A stretch of 37,665 bases of DNA from Desulfobacterales bacterium (GTDB taxonomy: Bacteria > Desulfobacterota > DSM-4660 > Desulfatiglandales > Desulfatiglandaceae): contig JALVMN010000181.1 in assembly GCA_027027005.1 (NCBI GenBank), forward strand, positions 1-37,665. Reading direction: 5' to 3'. Shown one piece after another: positions 1-12,897 of the stretch. The notes under the pieces are model-generated. The model was not told the DNA's origin, made no database searches, and saw only the letters and a program-made list of their open reading frames with translations. A program made the position numbers and the translations under genes. Within the stretch, counting starts at the first letter, position 1. Every line of letters begins with the position of its first letter.

Positions 1-1
1 A

Positions 2-3077
<3,076 letters not shown>

Positions 3078-3100
3078 TGCGGTGATGGAGAGCCTTAGAA

Positions 3101-5527
3101 ATGGACCCTGAATTTGGTGTGGAGCATATTGCCATAGAAGAGGAGATGAAGAGGTCTTACCTCGAGTACTCCATGAGTGTGATCGTTGGGCGAGCGCTGC
3201 CTGATGTTCGAGATGGATTAAAGCCTGTGCACCGCCGCGTGCTTTTCAGCATGCACGAGCTAAAGAACTTTTACAACAAACCATTCAAAAAATCTGCAAG
3301 GGTGGTTGGCGACGTAATAGGAAAGTATCATCCCCATGGAGATGCCGCCGTCTATGACACCATTGTGAGAATGGCCCAAGACTTTTCCATGCGCTATCCC
3401 CTGATAGATGGCCAGGGAAATTTTGGTTCTGTGGATGGCGACCCTCCCGCTGCCATGCGTTACACCGAAGTACGCATGACCAGGATGGCCCAGGAATTCC
3501 TAAATGACATAGAAAAAGAGACCGTTGACTTTGTCCCAAACTACGATGGGTCCCTCAGAGAGCCGGTGGTGCTACCCACCCCTGTGCCCAATCTCATCAT
3601 CAATGGCTCGTCGGGCATTGCCGTTGGCATGGCCACAAACATACCTCCTCATAACCTCTCCGAGGTATGCGAGGCCCTAAAAATCCTTATTGACAATCCT
3701 GGTGCTGATATCCAAGACCTCATGAAGGTTATCCCAGGGCCTGACTTTCCCACTGCAGGGTTTATCCTGGGAAAAGCGGGTATCACCGAGGCCTATAAGA
3801 CAGGTCGTGGAATCCTAAAGATAAGGGCCAGGGCCTTTATTGAAAAGGTGGGCAAGGACAGGGAGAGGATCGTAATTACCGAGATCCCGTTTCAGGTGAA
3901 CAAGGCCCGCATGCTTGAAAAGATTGCAGAGCTCGTAAGAGACAGAAAGGTGGAGGGGATCTCAGAGATCAGGGACGAGTCAGACCGCGAGGGCCTTCGT
4001 GTGGTGATCGAGATCAAGAGAGATGCAAAGGCCGTGGTCATCCTCAATCGCCTTTACAAATTTACCCAGATGGAGACCTCCCTTGGCGTGATAATGCTCG
4101 CCATCGTAAATGGAAGGCCACAGGTCTTGAACCTCAAAGAAATCCTTGAGCATTTCCTGGCCCACCGCAGGGAGATAATTGTTAGAAGGACCATCTTTGA
4201 TCTCAGGCGAGCAGAAGAGAGGGCCCACATACTGGAGGGACTGAAAAAGGCCCTGGATTTTTTGGACGAGGTTATCGAGCTGATCCGCTCTTCCACTGAC
4301 CCCAAGGAGGCAAAGGCCAGACTGATTTCAGACCTGGAGCTTACCGATGTCCAGGCCCAGGCCATCTTGGACATGAGGCTCCAGCGGCTCACCGGTCTTG
4401 AGCGAGACAAGATAAACTCAGAGTATCAAGACCTTATCAAGGAGATTGAGAGATTCAAGGCGATACTTGAAAGCCCTGCCATGGTGGACCAGATAATAAA
4501 GGAGGAGGTCTCCCGCATCCAGGAGGTCCACGGAGATGCCAGGAGGACAGAGATTCTGGATCAGGTATCAGATATTGACCTAGAAGACTTGATCGCAGAA
4601 GAGGACATGGTGGTAACCATAAGCCACCGTGGCTATATAAAGCGAAATCCCATCACCCTGTACAGGGCCCAGCGCAGGGGTGGCCGTGGTCTCGTGGGGG
4701 TCAAGACAAAGGAAGAGGACTTTGTAAAAGACCTCTTTGTGGCCTCCTCCCATGACTATCTCCTCTTCTTTACAAATACCGGTAGGGTGTACTGGAGAAA
4801 GGTGCATGAGATCCCTGAGGCCGGCAGGATGTCCAGGGGCAAGGCAATAGTGAACTTACTGGATCTCAAGCGCGGGGAAGTGGTAGCCACCACGCTCTCT
4901 GTGCGCGACTTTGAGCATGGAAAATACCTGGTTATGGCCACAAAGAATGGCATGGTGAAAAAGACCGAACTGGCGGCCTACGGAAACCCTAGAAGCAGTG
5001 GGATCATCGGGGTGAGGATAAATCCCGGCGACGAGTTGATCTCGGTGAAGATAACCAATGGAGATCAAGATATCTTCCTGAGCACCAGGAGTGGAAAGTC
5101 CATAAGATTTCACGAATCAGAACTGAGGCCCATGGGGAGGGCTGCTGCCGGCTACATAGGCATAAGGCTCTCATCCCTTGAGGAAGACAGGGTTGTGGGG
5201 ATGGAGGTCCTGGACGAAGGGGCCACCATCCTGACTGTGACAGAGAATGGTTATGGCAAGAGGACCCGAACAGAAGAATACAGGAGACAGAGCAGGGGTG
5301 GGAAGGGGATCCTTACCATCAAGGTGACAGATAGAAACGGTCCCGTGGTGTCGTGCTGCCAGGTGAGAGAGCACGATGAGATAATGTTGATAACTCAGCA
5401 GGGCATGATAATAAGGTTAAGGGCCTCTGAAATATCTGTAATTGGAAGAAATACCCAAGGTGTAAAATTGATAAACCTCTCCCCAGGAGAAAAGGTGGTG
5501 GCTGTTGCAAAGGTGGTGGAAGATTGA
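3101..5527 (+). CDS. gyrA: DNA gyrase subunit A
   Basis: 808 aa; [55 protein letters not shown], GyrA-box-like QRRGGRG; follows gyrB. Confidence 0.98.
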   Translation: MDPEFGVEHIAIEEEMKRSYLEYSMSVIVGRALPDVRDGLKPVHRRVLFSMHELKNFYNKPFKKSARVVGDVIGKYHPHGDAAVYDTIVRMAQDFSMRYPLIDGQGNFGSVDGDPPAAMRYTEVRMTRMAQEFLNDIEKETVDFVPNYDGSLREPVVLPTPVPNLIINGSSGIAVGMATNIPPHNLSEVCEALKILIDNPGADIQDLMKVIPGPDFPTAGFILGKAGITEAYKTGRGILKIRARAFIEKVGKDRERIVITEIPFQVNKARMLEKIAELVRDRKVEGISEIRDESDREGLRVVIEIKRDAKAVVILNRLYKFTQMETSLGVIMLAIVNGRPQVLNLKEILEHFLAHRREIIVRRTIFDLRRAEERAHILEGLKKALDFLDEVIELIRSSTDPKEAKARLISDLELTDVQAQAILDMRLQRLTGLERDKINSEYQDLIKEIERFKAILESPAMVDQIIKEEVSRIQEVHGDARRTEILDQVSDIDLEDLIAEEDMVVTISHRGYIKRNPITLYRAQRRGGRGLVGVKTKEEDFVKDLFVASSHDYLLFFTNTGRVYWRKVHEIPEAGRMSRGKAIVNLLDLKRGEVVATTLSVRDFEHGKYLVMATKNGMVKKTELAAYGNPRSSGIIGVRINPGDELISVKITNGDQDIFLSTRSGKSIRFHESELRPMGRAAAGYIGIRLSSLEEDRVVGMEVLDEGATILTVTENGYGKRTRTEEYRRQSRGGKGILTIKVTDRNGPVVSCCQVREHDEIMLITQQGMIIRLRASEISVIGRNTQGVKLINLSPGEKVVAVAKVVED

Positions 5528-6582
5528 TGGATAAGAAAGAAATCCAGTCAATAGGAGTTATCGGGGGAGGCAGCTGGGGCACCACACTGGCCAGACTTTT
5601 GGCCCTCAAGGGATTCAGGGTGACCCTCTGGGCAAGGGAGAAAGAGGTGGCCGAAGGCATCAACACCCAAGGTGAGAATCCAGTGTTTCTTCCAGGGGTC
5701 AAGCTCCCCGAGACCCTAGTGGCCACCACAGAGATCGGAGAGGCCATTGAGGGAAGGGATGTGGTAGTCATGGTGGTGCCCAGCCAGTTCTATAGAGAAG
5801 TGCTCACCCAGATGAAGCCCTATTTGAGGACTTCCACAGGTTTTATCAGCGCCACCAAGGGGATCGAAAATCAAACTCTCATGATCATGTCAGAGGTTAC
5901 AGAAGACGTGGTTCCAGGCCTCTTTACCAACACGTTCTGTTGCCTGGCAGGGCCAAGCTTTGCAAGGGAGGTTTGCACACAACACCCCACTGCCGTGACC
6001 ATAGCCTGCAAGGACCCCGCTGTGGGAAGGCGCATGCAGGAGCTTTTTGCAACAGAATACTTCCGCTCCTATGTGATAGAGGATGTGGTGGGGGCCCAGT
6101 TGTGTGGGGCGCTCAAGAATGTCATAGCCATTGCAGCCGGGGCCTCAGACGGCCTAGGGTTCGGACACAATGCAAGGGCTGCACTTATCACCAGGGGCCT
6201 TGCAGAGATTCGTCGCCTTGGGGTGGCAATGGGGGCAGACCCCATGACCTTTGCAGGCCTTGCAGGGCTTGGCGACCTGGTCCTCACCTGTACCGGCGAC
6301 CTCAGCAGGAACCGGACTGTGGGACTCCAGGTGGGAAGGGGCCTGACCCTTGAGGAGATCACATCCAAGATGAAGATGGTGGCAGAGGGGGTCAAGACCA
6401 CAAGGAGTGCCTACCAGCTTGCCAAGCGAATGGGTGTGGAGATGCCGATAACAGAGCAGGTCTACCAAATCCTCTATGAGGGAAAAGAACCTAAGAAAGC
6501 GGTAAAAGAACTCATGACAAGGGCCCTTAAGCCAGAGGTGGATTCCCCCGAAGATAGGAGACCCCCACTACCTGGCGTGTAG
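5524..6582 (+). CDS. gpsA: Glycerol-3-phosphate dehydrogenase [NAD(P)+]
   Basis: [17 protein letters not shown] Rossmann motif, [40 protein letters not shown]. Confidence 0.96.
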   Translation: MMDKKEIQSIGVIGGGSWGTTLARLLALKGFRVTLWAREKEVAEGINTQGENPVFLPGVKLPETLVATTEIGEAIEGRDVVVMVVPSQFYREVLTQMKPYLRTSTGFISATKGIENQTLMIMSEVTEDVVPGLFTNTFCCLAGPSFAREVCTQHPTAVTIACKDPAVGRRMQELFATEYFRSYVIEDVVGAQLCGALKNVIAIAAGASDGLGFGHNARAALITRGLAEIRRLGVAMGADPMTFAGLAGLGDLVLTCTGDLSRNRTVGLQVGRGLTLEEITSKMKMVAEGVKTTRSAYQLAKRMGVEMPITEQVYQILYEGKEPKKAVKELMTRALKPEVDSPEDRRPPLPGV

Positions 6583-6610
6583 ACAGGCGGTCCACAGGAA
6601 AAGATCTCCA

Positions 6611-7591
6611 ATGGAAGCTGAAAGGAAGCCCCAATTCCCCGCCTTCCGTGCGCAGTCAGGCAGGTTGGACCCGGATAGACCCCTCAGCGCCCAGGAGCTG
6701 AGGGGGGCACTCCAGGGTACCATTTTTTCCGATAATATTTTCTGCCACCAGGTCCTTGAGTCCACCAATTTGATCTTGAAGGAGATGGCAGCAAAGGGGA
6801 GTCCCTCAGGTACCGTAGTGCTTTGTGAAGAGCAGACTGCTGGCAGGGGAAGGAGAGGCAGGAGATGGCTTTCGGCACCCTTCAAGAATCTGCTCTTTTC
6901 CGTCCTCATTAGACCTGATATCCATGTGTCCGAGGCCTTTTTGTTGACCCTTGCAATGGCACTTGCGACCGCAGAGAGCATTGACAAGGAGGTGGATTTC
7001 AAGGCCATGATCAAGTGGCCAAATGATATATATCTCGAGGGAAAAAAGGTGGGTGGAATCCTTACGGAATTTTCCACATATCCTCCAAAGGGTGAAAGTA
7101 GCCAAGACAAGGTCCAATGGGCAGTGATTGGTCTTGGCCTCAATGTAAACTGGGCCCCCCCTCTCGGCCCGCCGGGCAGGGAGGGAAATGAGGGTCTGTT
7201 ATATGAATCGACCTCGTTGACGCAGCAGGCGGGAAGGTTGCTTGATAGACAGAGCATCCTGGTCCAGATCTTGAAGGGGCTCGATGGCTATCTGAAAGAA
7301 CTCCAACAGGGGGGCAAGAGGGCTATTCTTTCTAGATGTGAGACCAGGTGGTTTTTAAAAGACAAGAATGTGGTTATCAGGGTGGGACAAGGCGGTGCCT
7401 GTCTGCCAGCCAGGCAGGAAGGTGAGCCAGAAGGGATAATCAAGGCAAAGGTCTTGGCCCATGCAGATGATGGCTCCCTGGTGGTTCTCACAGATGATGG
7501 GAGGGTAGAAAGGTTGGTCTTTGGTGATGTTTCAGTGAGCCCCTGGGAGCCAGGACCGGCACTGTCTCAGGGTGCAACAGAAAAGGGGTGA
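6611..7591 (+). CDS. birA: Biotin--[acetyl-CoA-carboxylase] ligase
   Basis: ESTNLILKEMA, EQTAGRGRRGRRW, IKWPNDIYLEGKKVGGILTE; no N-terminal HTH domain visible. Confidence 0.93.
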   Translation: MEAERKPQFPAFRAQSGRLDPDRPLSAQELRGALQGTIFSDNIFCHQVLESTNLILKEMAAKGSPSGTVVLCEEQTAGRGRRGRRWLSAPFKNLLFSVLIRPDIHVSEAFLLTLAMALATAESIDKEVDFKAMIKWPNDIYLEGKKVGGILTEFSTYPPKGESSQDKVQWAVIGLGLNVNWAPPLGPPGREGNEGLLYESTSLTQQAGRLLDRQSILVQILKGLDGYLKELQQGGKRAILSRCETRWFLKDKNVVIRVGQGGACLPARQEGEPEGIIKAKVLAHADDGSLVVLTDDGRVERLVFGDVSVSPWEPGPALSQGATEKG

Positions 7592-7596
7592 TTTTT

Positions 7597-7833
7597 ATGA
7601 GCGCGATCCAGCCAAAAGGCGAAAAGCTTCGGCAGGCCGTCAAGTGGATATCAGGCAAACTAGGGGAGGAGGACTCAGAGCAGAGTAGCAGGGATCTCCC
7701 TAGGGATATTGCCCATCGAGATTTACATGAGCTGATACAACAGGCTGCCCTCAAGTTTAACCTGTCTCCAAGGGAAGAGGAGTTCTTGAATTCCTTTTAT
7801 GGCAAGGGGGAGGGTCAGGAGCAGCTTGACTAA
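7597..7833 (+). CDS. Small conserved-looking hypothetical protein (about 78 aa)
   Basis: Open frame directly downstream of birA; MSAIQPKGEKLRQAVKWISGKLGEE...; no family recognised. Confidence 0.6.
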   Translation: MSAIQPKGEKLRQAVKWISGKLGEEDSEQSSRDLPRDIAHRDLHELIQQAALKFNLSPREEEFLNSFYGKGEGQEQLD

Positions 7834-7902
7834 TGAGCGGCTGCCCTTATTTGGGGGGCCATAGACACTAATCTAGAAATCGTCAACCAGAGGCCTCTGC
7901 CC

Positions 7903-9333
7903 CTATTTTGTTCCGTGTAGCTTATCAGAGAGGAAGTGGATTTCTCTTCTCAGCTTTGGGTCCTGGGCCATTTTTCGGTTTATGACTTCACATGCATAGA
8001 GCACCGTGGAGTGGCTGCGGTTTATGGATCTTGCGATCTGCTCGACACTCTTTTCCGTGTGCTGGCGCGATAGATATATATAGATATTCCTGGGGAGCAC
8101 GTGGATCTTCTTCCTTGACTTTGATTTCAGTTCTTCCTGGCCCACCTTGTAATAGGTACAAACCAGATCCTGGATCTTTTCCAGATCAAGGGAATTTCTC
8201 TGAGAGCTTAGGTGGCTGATTACCTCTCTTGCCAGCTCTAGGGTGATTTTCTGGTTCAGGAGTTCTGACTTGGCCTTCAGGCACCTAAGGGCGCTTTCCA
8301 GGTGGCGCACATCATCGCTCAGGCCCTCTGCCAGAAGTTCTATTATCTTGGAAGAGAGGTTTAGGCCTTGTTCAGAGGCCTTGTGCATGATGATCTTTAC
8401 CCTTGTCTCGAAATCCGGGGCCTCGATGGTGGAGACCAACCCTGCGGTCACCCTTGAAGAGAGGTCTCTTGAGAAAGAGGGGATCTGCTTTGGGGGGAGA
8501 GAGCTGGTAAATATGATCTTCTTGCGATCACTTGCCAGGGCATCCAACGTATGGGCCAGTTCTTGCTGGATCTTGAGCTTTCCGCTCAAAAAGTGGATTT
8601 CCTCAAGGAGCAATACATCACACAGCGCCCTGTATTTGTTCTTGAACCGGTCAATACAGTTGTTCCTGAGCGAAGAGATCATCTCATTGGTGAACTCTTC
8701 TGCCGTGACATAGAAGACCCGGCACTGGGGATTGTGCCTCAAGATGAGGTGGCCCACGGCTTGAGAGAGGTGGGTTTTGCCAAGCCCTGTGTTGGCAAGC
8801 AGGAGCAGCATATTGTAGTCGGGGCAGGAGCCATGGGCAATGGCCTTGGATGCAGAATAGGCAAATTCATTGGATTTGCCCACCACAAACCTTTCAAAGG
8901 TATAATGCTTGTTAAGGAGCAGCCTTCCTCCGATCCCAGCGGTGGGGTGAGAAGACAGGCCTTTGGCCAAGTTTGGAAGGAAAAGTTGGTGGGGCCGGTT
9001 TCCACCTGCCTCATAGTGCAAGGCAGTTGGATGAGAGGAGGCGTTTTGGCCCGGCGCATCTACCCGATTTTGCTGGACCACCTTTAGCTCCACCTCCAGG
9101 CCTTTGAGGCCTTGTTTGAAAAGCTTTTCTTTTATTACGGGGAGGTAGTTTTCGGTTACCCAATTCTTGGAAAAGCGGTTGGGACATCCCAGCAAAATGG
9201 AGCCATTTTCCCGTCCCAAAAAGACGATGGGCTTTATCCAGAGCGAAAAACTGCTTCGCGGAAGCTCTGCTCGCATCTCTTCTTTGATTTCTTTCCAGGC
9301 CTCTTCCATGCTCTTTTTCGCCCTTACGCCCAT
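7903..9333 (-). CDS. dnaA: DnaA-family replication initiator, divergent (possibly a second DnaA)
   Basis: Walker A TGLGKTHLSQAVGH, Walker B-like DVLLLEEIHFLSG, C-terminal helix-turn-helix VLPRNIYIYLSRQHTEKSVEQIARSINRSHSTVLYA. Confidence 0.88.
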   Translation of the reverse strand: MGVRAKKSMEEAWKEIKEEMRAELPRSSFSLWIKPIVFLGRENGSILLGCPNRFSKNWVTENYLPVIKEKLFKQGLKGLEVELKVVQQNRVDAPGQNASSHPTALHYEAGGNRPHQLFLPNLAKGLSSHPTAGIGGRLLLNKHYTFERFVVGKSNEFAYSASKAIAHGSCPDYNMLLLLANTGLGKTHLSQAVGHLILRHNPQCRVFYVTAEEFTNEMISSLRNNCIDRFKNKYRALCDVLLLEEIHFLSGKLKIQQELAHTLDALASDRKKIIFTSSLPPKQIPSFSRDLSSRVTAGLVSTIEAPDFETRVKIIMHKASEQGLNLSSKIIELLAEGLSDDVRHLESALRCLKAKSELLNQKITLELAREVISHLSSQRNSLDLEKIQDLVCTYYKVGQEELKSKSRKKIHVLPRNIYIYLSRQHTEKSVEQIARSINRSHSTVLYACEVINRKMAQDPKLRREIHFLSDKLHGTK

Positions 9334-9339
9334 TAGGGG

Positions 9340-9970
9340 CGGAGTTGGAAATGCGGGTTAAGTTGAAGTGGTGTTCGGCTCAAGGCCTTGGTCAGGACCT
9401 GCCACTGGGCCCTCTATCCACACGCCAGGTGGATCGGCAGATCGCCTTTGAAAAGGCTGAAATCCTTGAGAAGCTTGACCATGACGATAGGTCTTCTACA
9501 TGGAGAGGGGCGTTTGTGTCAAAGGGCAAGAGGGGGAAACAAAACTTAGGGGGCAGGGGGTTTTCTACATGGGCTAAGCGTATTCAATCACATGCGAAAT
9601 GGAGGGCAACGACCTAAGTGTCTACAGGCAAAGAGGAAAAGGGGAAATGAAAAAAACTTGTAAGTTCAGCCCGTTATCAAGGGAATAAGGGTTGTTGAAA
9701 AATTTTTTCACAATGCAGTTCTTCTGTTTTCTCTCTTTTTTTCAGTTTTTCATTGGCTTTCATTTTTTTTTCTTTAAAATTTGGCAAAGAATCACGTCGA
9801 GAGCCACCGACTAGTTTAAGTGCTTAAAATACAAAGATTCCTAAAAGAGTGCCTTGAGCACGGAAAAATCCCCTTTATAAGAGGATGGGTTCATTTTTAG
9901 GGTAAAATAGGTTATAAAGATACAGTCATGTTGGGTTTGCTAAAATTTTATAAAATATGTAACAATTAAG
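9340..9970. other. Candidate origin-like intergenic region between dnaA and ddl
   Basis: About 630 bp spacer with DnaA-box-like CTATCCACA (9414-9422), repeated TTCTACATGG-type motifs near 9494 and 9563, and a long AT-rich tract about 9640-9960. Confidence 0.4.
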
Positions 9971-9975
9971 AGAAT

Positions 9976-10935
9976 TTGGAAATGCTTAATGTAGCCATTA
10001 TTGCAGGTGGATGGTCAGGGGAAAGGGAGGTCTCGTTGAGCAGCGGCAGGGCCATTTTCCATGCCTTGGAAAAGGAAAGGCCGTCCAAGTACAACCTAAT
10101 ATTTCTGGATCCGAAGGATAAGCTGGACGAGATCTTCCGGAGACGCAAAGACATAGACATTGCCTTCATCTTATTACACGGGAGGTGGGGAGAGGATGGG
10201 ACCATGCAGGGCATGATGGAAGTGCTCAATATCCCGTATGTGGGCTCAGGGGTGCTTGCCAGTGCCCTGGCCCTAAACAAGGTGATGGCCAAGGAACTCT
10301 ATAGGGCCTCGGGTCTTGAGGTGCCCCGTTGGGTCTCCATAAAGAAGGGAGAGGACTGGGATGGGGAGCAGATATTGAGCCTCCTTGGGGGCAAAGTAGT
10401 GGTAAAGCCTGCATGGGAAGGCTCCAGCCTCGGAATCAGCATTTGCTCTTCCAAGGATGAGATCAGGGAAGGAATAGAAGTGGCTATGGAGCATTGCCCC
10501 CAGGTCCTGGTGGAAGAACACATAGAAGGAGTGGAGCTAACCTGTTGCGTGATGGGAAATGAGGAACTCGAGACCTTTCCATTGATCGAGATAAGACCAA
10601 CCAAAGGCCATGCCTTTTTTGACTACAAGGCCAAGTACACCCCAGGGGCCACCCAAGAGATATGCCCTGCTCCACTATCCGAAGACATAGCGGAGAAAGC
10701 CCGCAGGTGCGGGATCACGGCCCACCAGGCCCTTGGGTGCCAGGTGTGGAGCCGCACCGATATGATCGTCCGCGATGACACCCCCCTGGTGTTGGAGACC
10801 AACACCATTCCAGGCATGACGGAGACCAGCCTCTTTCCTTTGGCCGCAAAGACCGCTGGATTGACCCTCGGCCAACTGGCAGAAAGACTTATTGAGCTCT
10901 CCATGGAGGCCCGTGGTTCAGCAAATCCTGGGTAG
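9976..10935 (+). CDS. ddl: D-alanine--D-alanine ligase
   Basis: ATP-grasp protein; NVAIIAGGWSGEREVSLSSG, YVGSGVLASALALNKVMAKELY, ETNTIPGMTETSLFP. Confidence 0.93.
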   Translation: MEMLNVAIIAGGWSGEREVSLSSGRAIFHALEKERPSKYNLIFLDPKDKLDEIFRRRKDIDIAFILLHGRWGEDGTMQGMMEVLNIPYVGSGVLASALALNKVMAKELYRASGLEVPRWVSIKKGEDWDGEQILSLLGGKVVVKPAWEGSSLGISICSSKDEIREGIEVAMEHCPQVLVEEHIEGVELTCCVMGNEELETFPLIEIRPTKGHAFFDYKAKYTPGATQEICPAPLSEDIAEKARRCGITAHQALGCQVWSRTDMIVRDDTPLVLETNTIPGMTETSLFPLAAKTAGLTLGQLAERLIELSMEARGSANPG

Positions 10936-11928
10936 CTGCTCCCCTGTGAGTGTTGTCACTATGCGGGTCCCTCCCACGGGGGTCTTCAAGAGCACCCTGC
11001 CTGGATTTTCCTGGGTCACCTTGCCTATTACCGTAGCATCCCTGCCCTCTGGGAAGCCTTTCAGGTGCGACAGTACACCAGGGACCACGTCTTGGGGGGA
11101 AAAGATCAGGCATTTTCCTTCATTGGCAATGTAGAGGGGGTCCAGCCCCAGCAGTTCACAGACAGCTTTTACGGGACCCCTCACCGGGAGCCTCGCCTCT
11201 TCCAGGACTATGCCCACAGAGGAGCTGGTTGCCACATCATTTAGGGCCGTGGCCACCCCACCCCGGGTGGGGTCCCTGAGGGCGTGGACTTGAGGGAATT
11301 TTTCCAGCAACGAGGTGACCATCAAATTTAAGGGTGCGCAGTCACTCTCGAGGGCCACAGAGAGGTTCAATCCCTCGCGTTTACTCAGGATGGCTATGCC
11401 GTGGTCTCCCATGGGGCCATTGATGATTACGGCATCTCCAGGCCTGGCATTGTCTGCGCCCACACAGACTCCGGGCAAGACTTGCCCGATGCCCGAGGTA
11501 TTGATGTAGACCTTGTCAGCCTTGCCCCTGGGCACCACCTTTGTGTCTCCTGCCACCACCTCTACCCTAGCCCTTCTGGAGGCCCTTGAGACAGATTCCA
11601 ATATGCGCCTGAGGTCTTGGAGGGGAAAGCCTTCCTCCAGGATCAGGCCAAGGGTAATGTAACGAGGAAGGGCCCCCTGCATGGCGAGGTCATTCACTGT
11701 GCCATAGACCGAGAGGCAGCCGATGTCACCGCCAGGAAAGAATATGGGGTCCACAACATAGGAGTCCGTGGTAAAGGCCACCATGTCCTCCCCCAGGGGC
11801 ACCAGGGCGCTATCGTCTAACTGGCCCAGATAGCTGTTTGCCAAAAGGGGCAGGAATACCTCTTCAATAAGGTCTTGGGAAGCCTTGCCCCCGCTTCCAT
11901 GGTCCATGGTGATGCTTTTTGACTTCAT
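10918..11928 (-). CDS. hypE: Hydrogenase expression/formation protein HypE
   Basis: DHGSGGKASQDLIEEVF, DDSALVPL, DPTRGGVATALNDVA, C-terminal ...EQLPRIC (HypE PRIC tail). Confidence 0.96.
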   Translation of the reverse strand: MKSKSITMDHGSGGKASQDLIEEVFLPLLANSYLGQLDDSALVPLGEDMVAFTTDSYVVDPIFFPGGDIGCLSVYGTVNDLAMQGALPRYITLGLILEEGFPLQDLRRILESVSRASRRARVEVVAGDTKVVPRGKADKVYINTSGIGQVLPGVCVGADNARPGDAVIINGPMGDHGIAILSKREGLNLSVALESDCAPLNLMVTSLLEKFPQVHALRDPTRGGVATALNDVATSSSVGIVLEEARLPVRGPVKAVCELLGLDPLYIANEGKCLIFSPQDVVPGVLSHLKGFPEGRDATVIGKVTQENPGRVLLKTPVGGTRIVTTLTGEQLPRIC

Positions 11929-12018
11929 GGCCCCCCGCCGGTCGTCATCTCGTCATATTGCAGTCCCAGGGATTCAATTGTTATGTCCGGTTCAGAAGGC
12001 TTGTCAAGCGGTTTTTGA

Positions 12019-12034
12019 TGTTTCACGTGAAACA
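12019..12034. promoter_or_regulatory. parS: parS centromere site
   Basis: Exact 16-bp palindrome TGTTTCACGTGAAACA, matching the canonical chromosomal parS, about 100 bp upstream of parA. Confidence 0.95.
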
Positions 12035-12135
12035 TTGCTGACCATATATTCTTTTTTTCTTCAGTCTCAAAAGGGTTTAATTGCCAAATAAATTGTGCTA
12101 TCAGCTAAAGGCATGGGGGATCCGATTAAGACACC

Positions 12136-12897
12136 ATGGGCAGGATCATAGCCTTGGCCAATCAAAAGGGTGGGGTGGGAAAGACCACCACTGCCATAAA
12201 TCTAGCCGCCTCCTTGGCAGTGGCCGAGCGCCGGTGCGTGGTGGTGGACTGTGACCCACAGGGAAATGCCACCACCGGCCTGGGTCTTGAAAGGGACTCT
12301 GGCGGTGTTTATGCCTTGATCTTTGGTGAGGACCCCTTTGGCACCATAAAGGAGACATGCATCCCAGGCCTCTCTTTAATCCCTTCCACCCCCGAACTGG
12401 TGGGTGCAGAGGTGGAAATGGTGGAAATCAAAGAAAGGGAGATGCTCCTAAAACGGGCCCTTGAGCCCTTGAAGCAAAACTACGATTACCTCTTCTTGGA
12501 CTGCCCGCCCTCGCTTGGTTTTTTGACCGTAAATGCCCTGGTGGCGGCCCACAGCGTAATGGTGCCACTTCAGTGTGAATATTATGCCCTCGAGGGGCTC
12601 TCAGAGCTTATAAAGACCATTAGAGCGGTTCAAAGGGGGCTAAACCCTATCCTTGCCCTGGAAGGGATCCTTCTGACCATGTTTGATGTGCGAAACAACC
12701 TGTCCCAGCAAGTGGCAATGGAGGTGCGGTCTCATTTCAAATCCCTGGTCTTCGAGACGGTGATTCCCCGAAATGTGCGATTGAGTGAGGCCCCCAGCCA
12801 CGGAAGGCCTGTGCTCCTTTACGACATTCGCTCCAAGGGGGCCCAGAGCTATCTTGCCCTTGCCCGGGAGTTGATGGAGAGGGAAAAGTCAAGATGA
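12136..12897 (+). CDS. parA: Chromosome partitioning protein ParA (Soj)
   Basis: IIALANQKGGVGKTTTAINLAASLA; DCDPQGNATTGLG; DCPPSLGFLTVNAL. Confidence 0.97.
   Translation: MGRIIALANQKGGVGKTTTAINLAASLAVAERRCVVVDCDPQGNATTGLGLERDSGGVYALIFGEDPFGTIKETCIPGLSLIPSTPELVGAEVEMVEIKEREMLLKRALEPLKQNYDYLFLDCPPSLGFLTVNALVAAHSVMVPLQCEYYALEGLSELIKTIRAVQRGLNPILALEGILLTMFDVRNNLSQQVAMEVRSHFKSLVFETVIPRNVRLSEAPSHGRPVLLYDIRSKGAQSYLALARELMEREKSR

Noticed and set aside
5940-6353. Overlapping ORFs inside gpsA and, similarly, many antisense ORFs within gyrA, ispH, M16C peptidase and aro genes
   Set aside because: Frame shadows of conserved genes, with no start signals or recognisable domains.
7888-7915. CAGAGGCCTCTG palindrome between the small ORF and dnaA as a terminator
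   Set aside because: Plausible for convergent genes, but the stem is short and the T-run interrupted; not strong enough to call.
9345-9617. 90-aa + strand ORF in the dnaA-ddl spacer
   Set aside because: No recognisable family and low-complexity/basic composition; more plausibly noncoding origin-like or dnaA upstream sequence.
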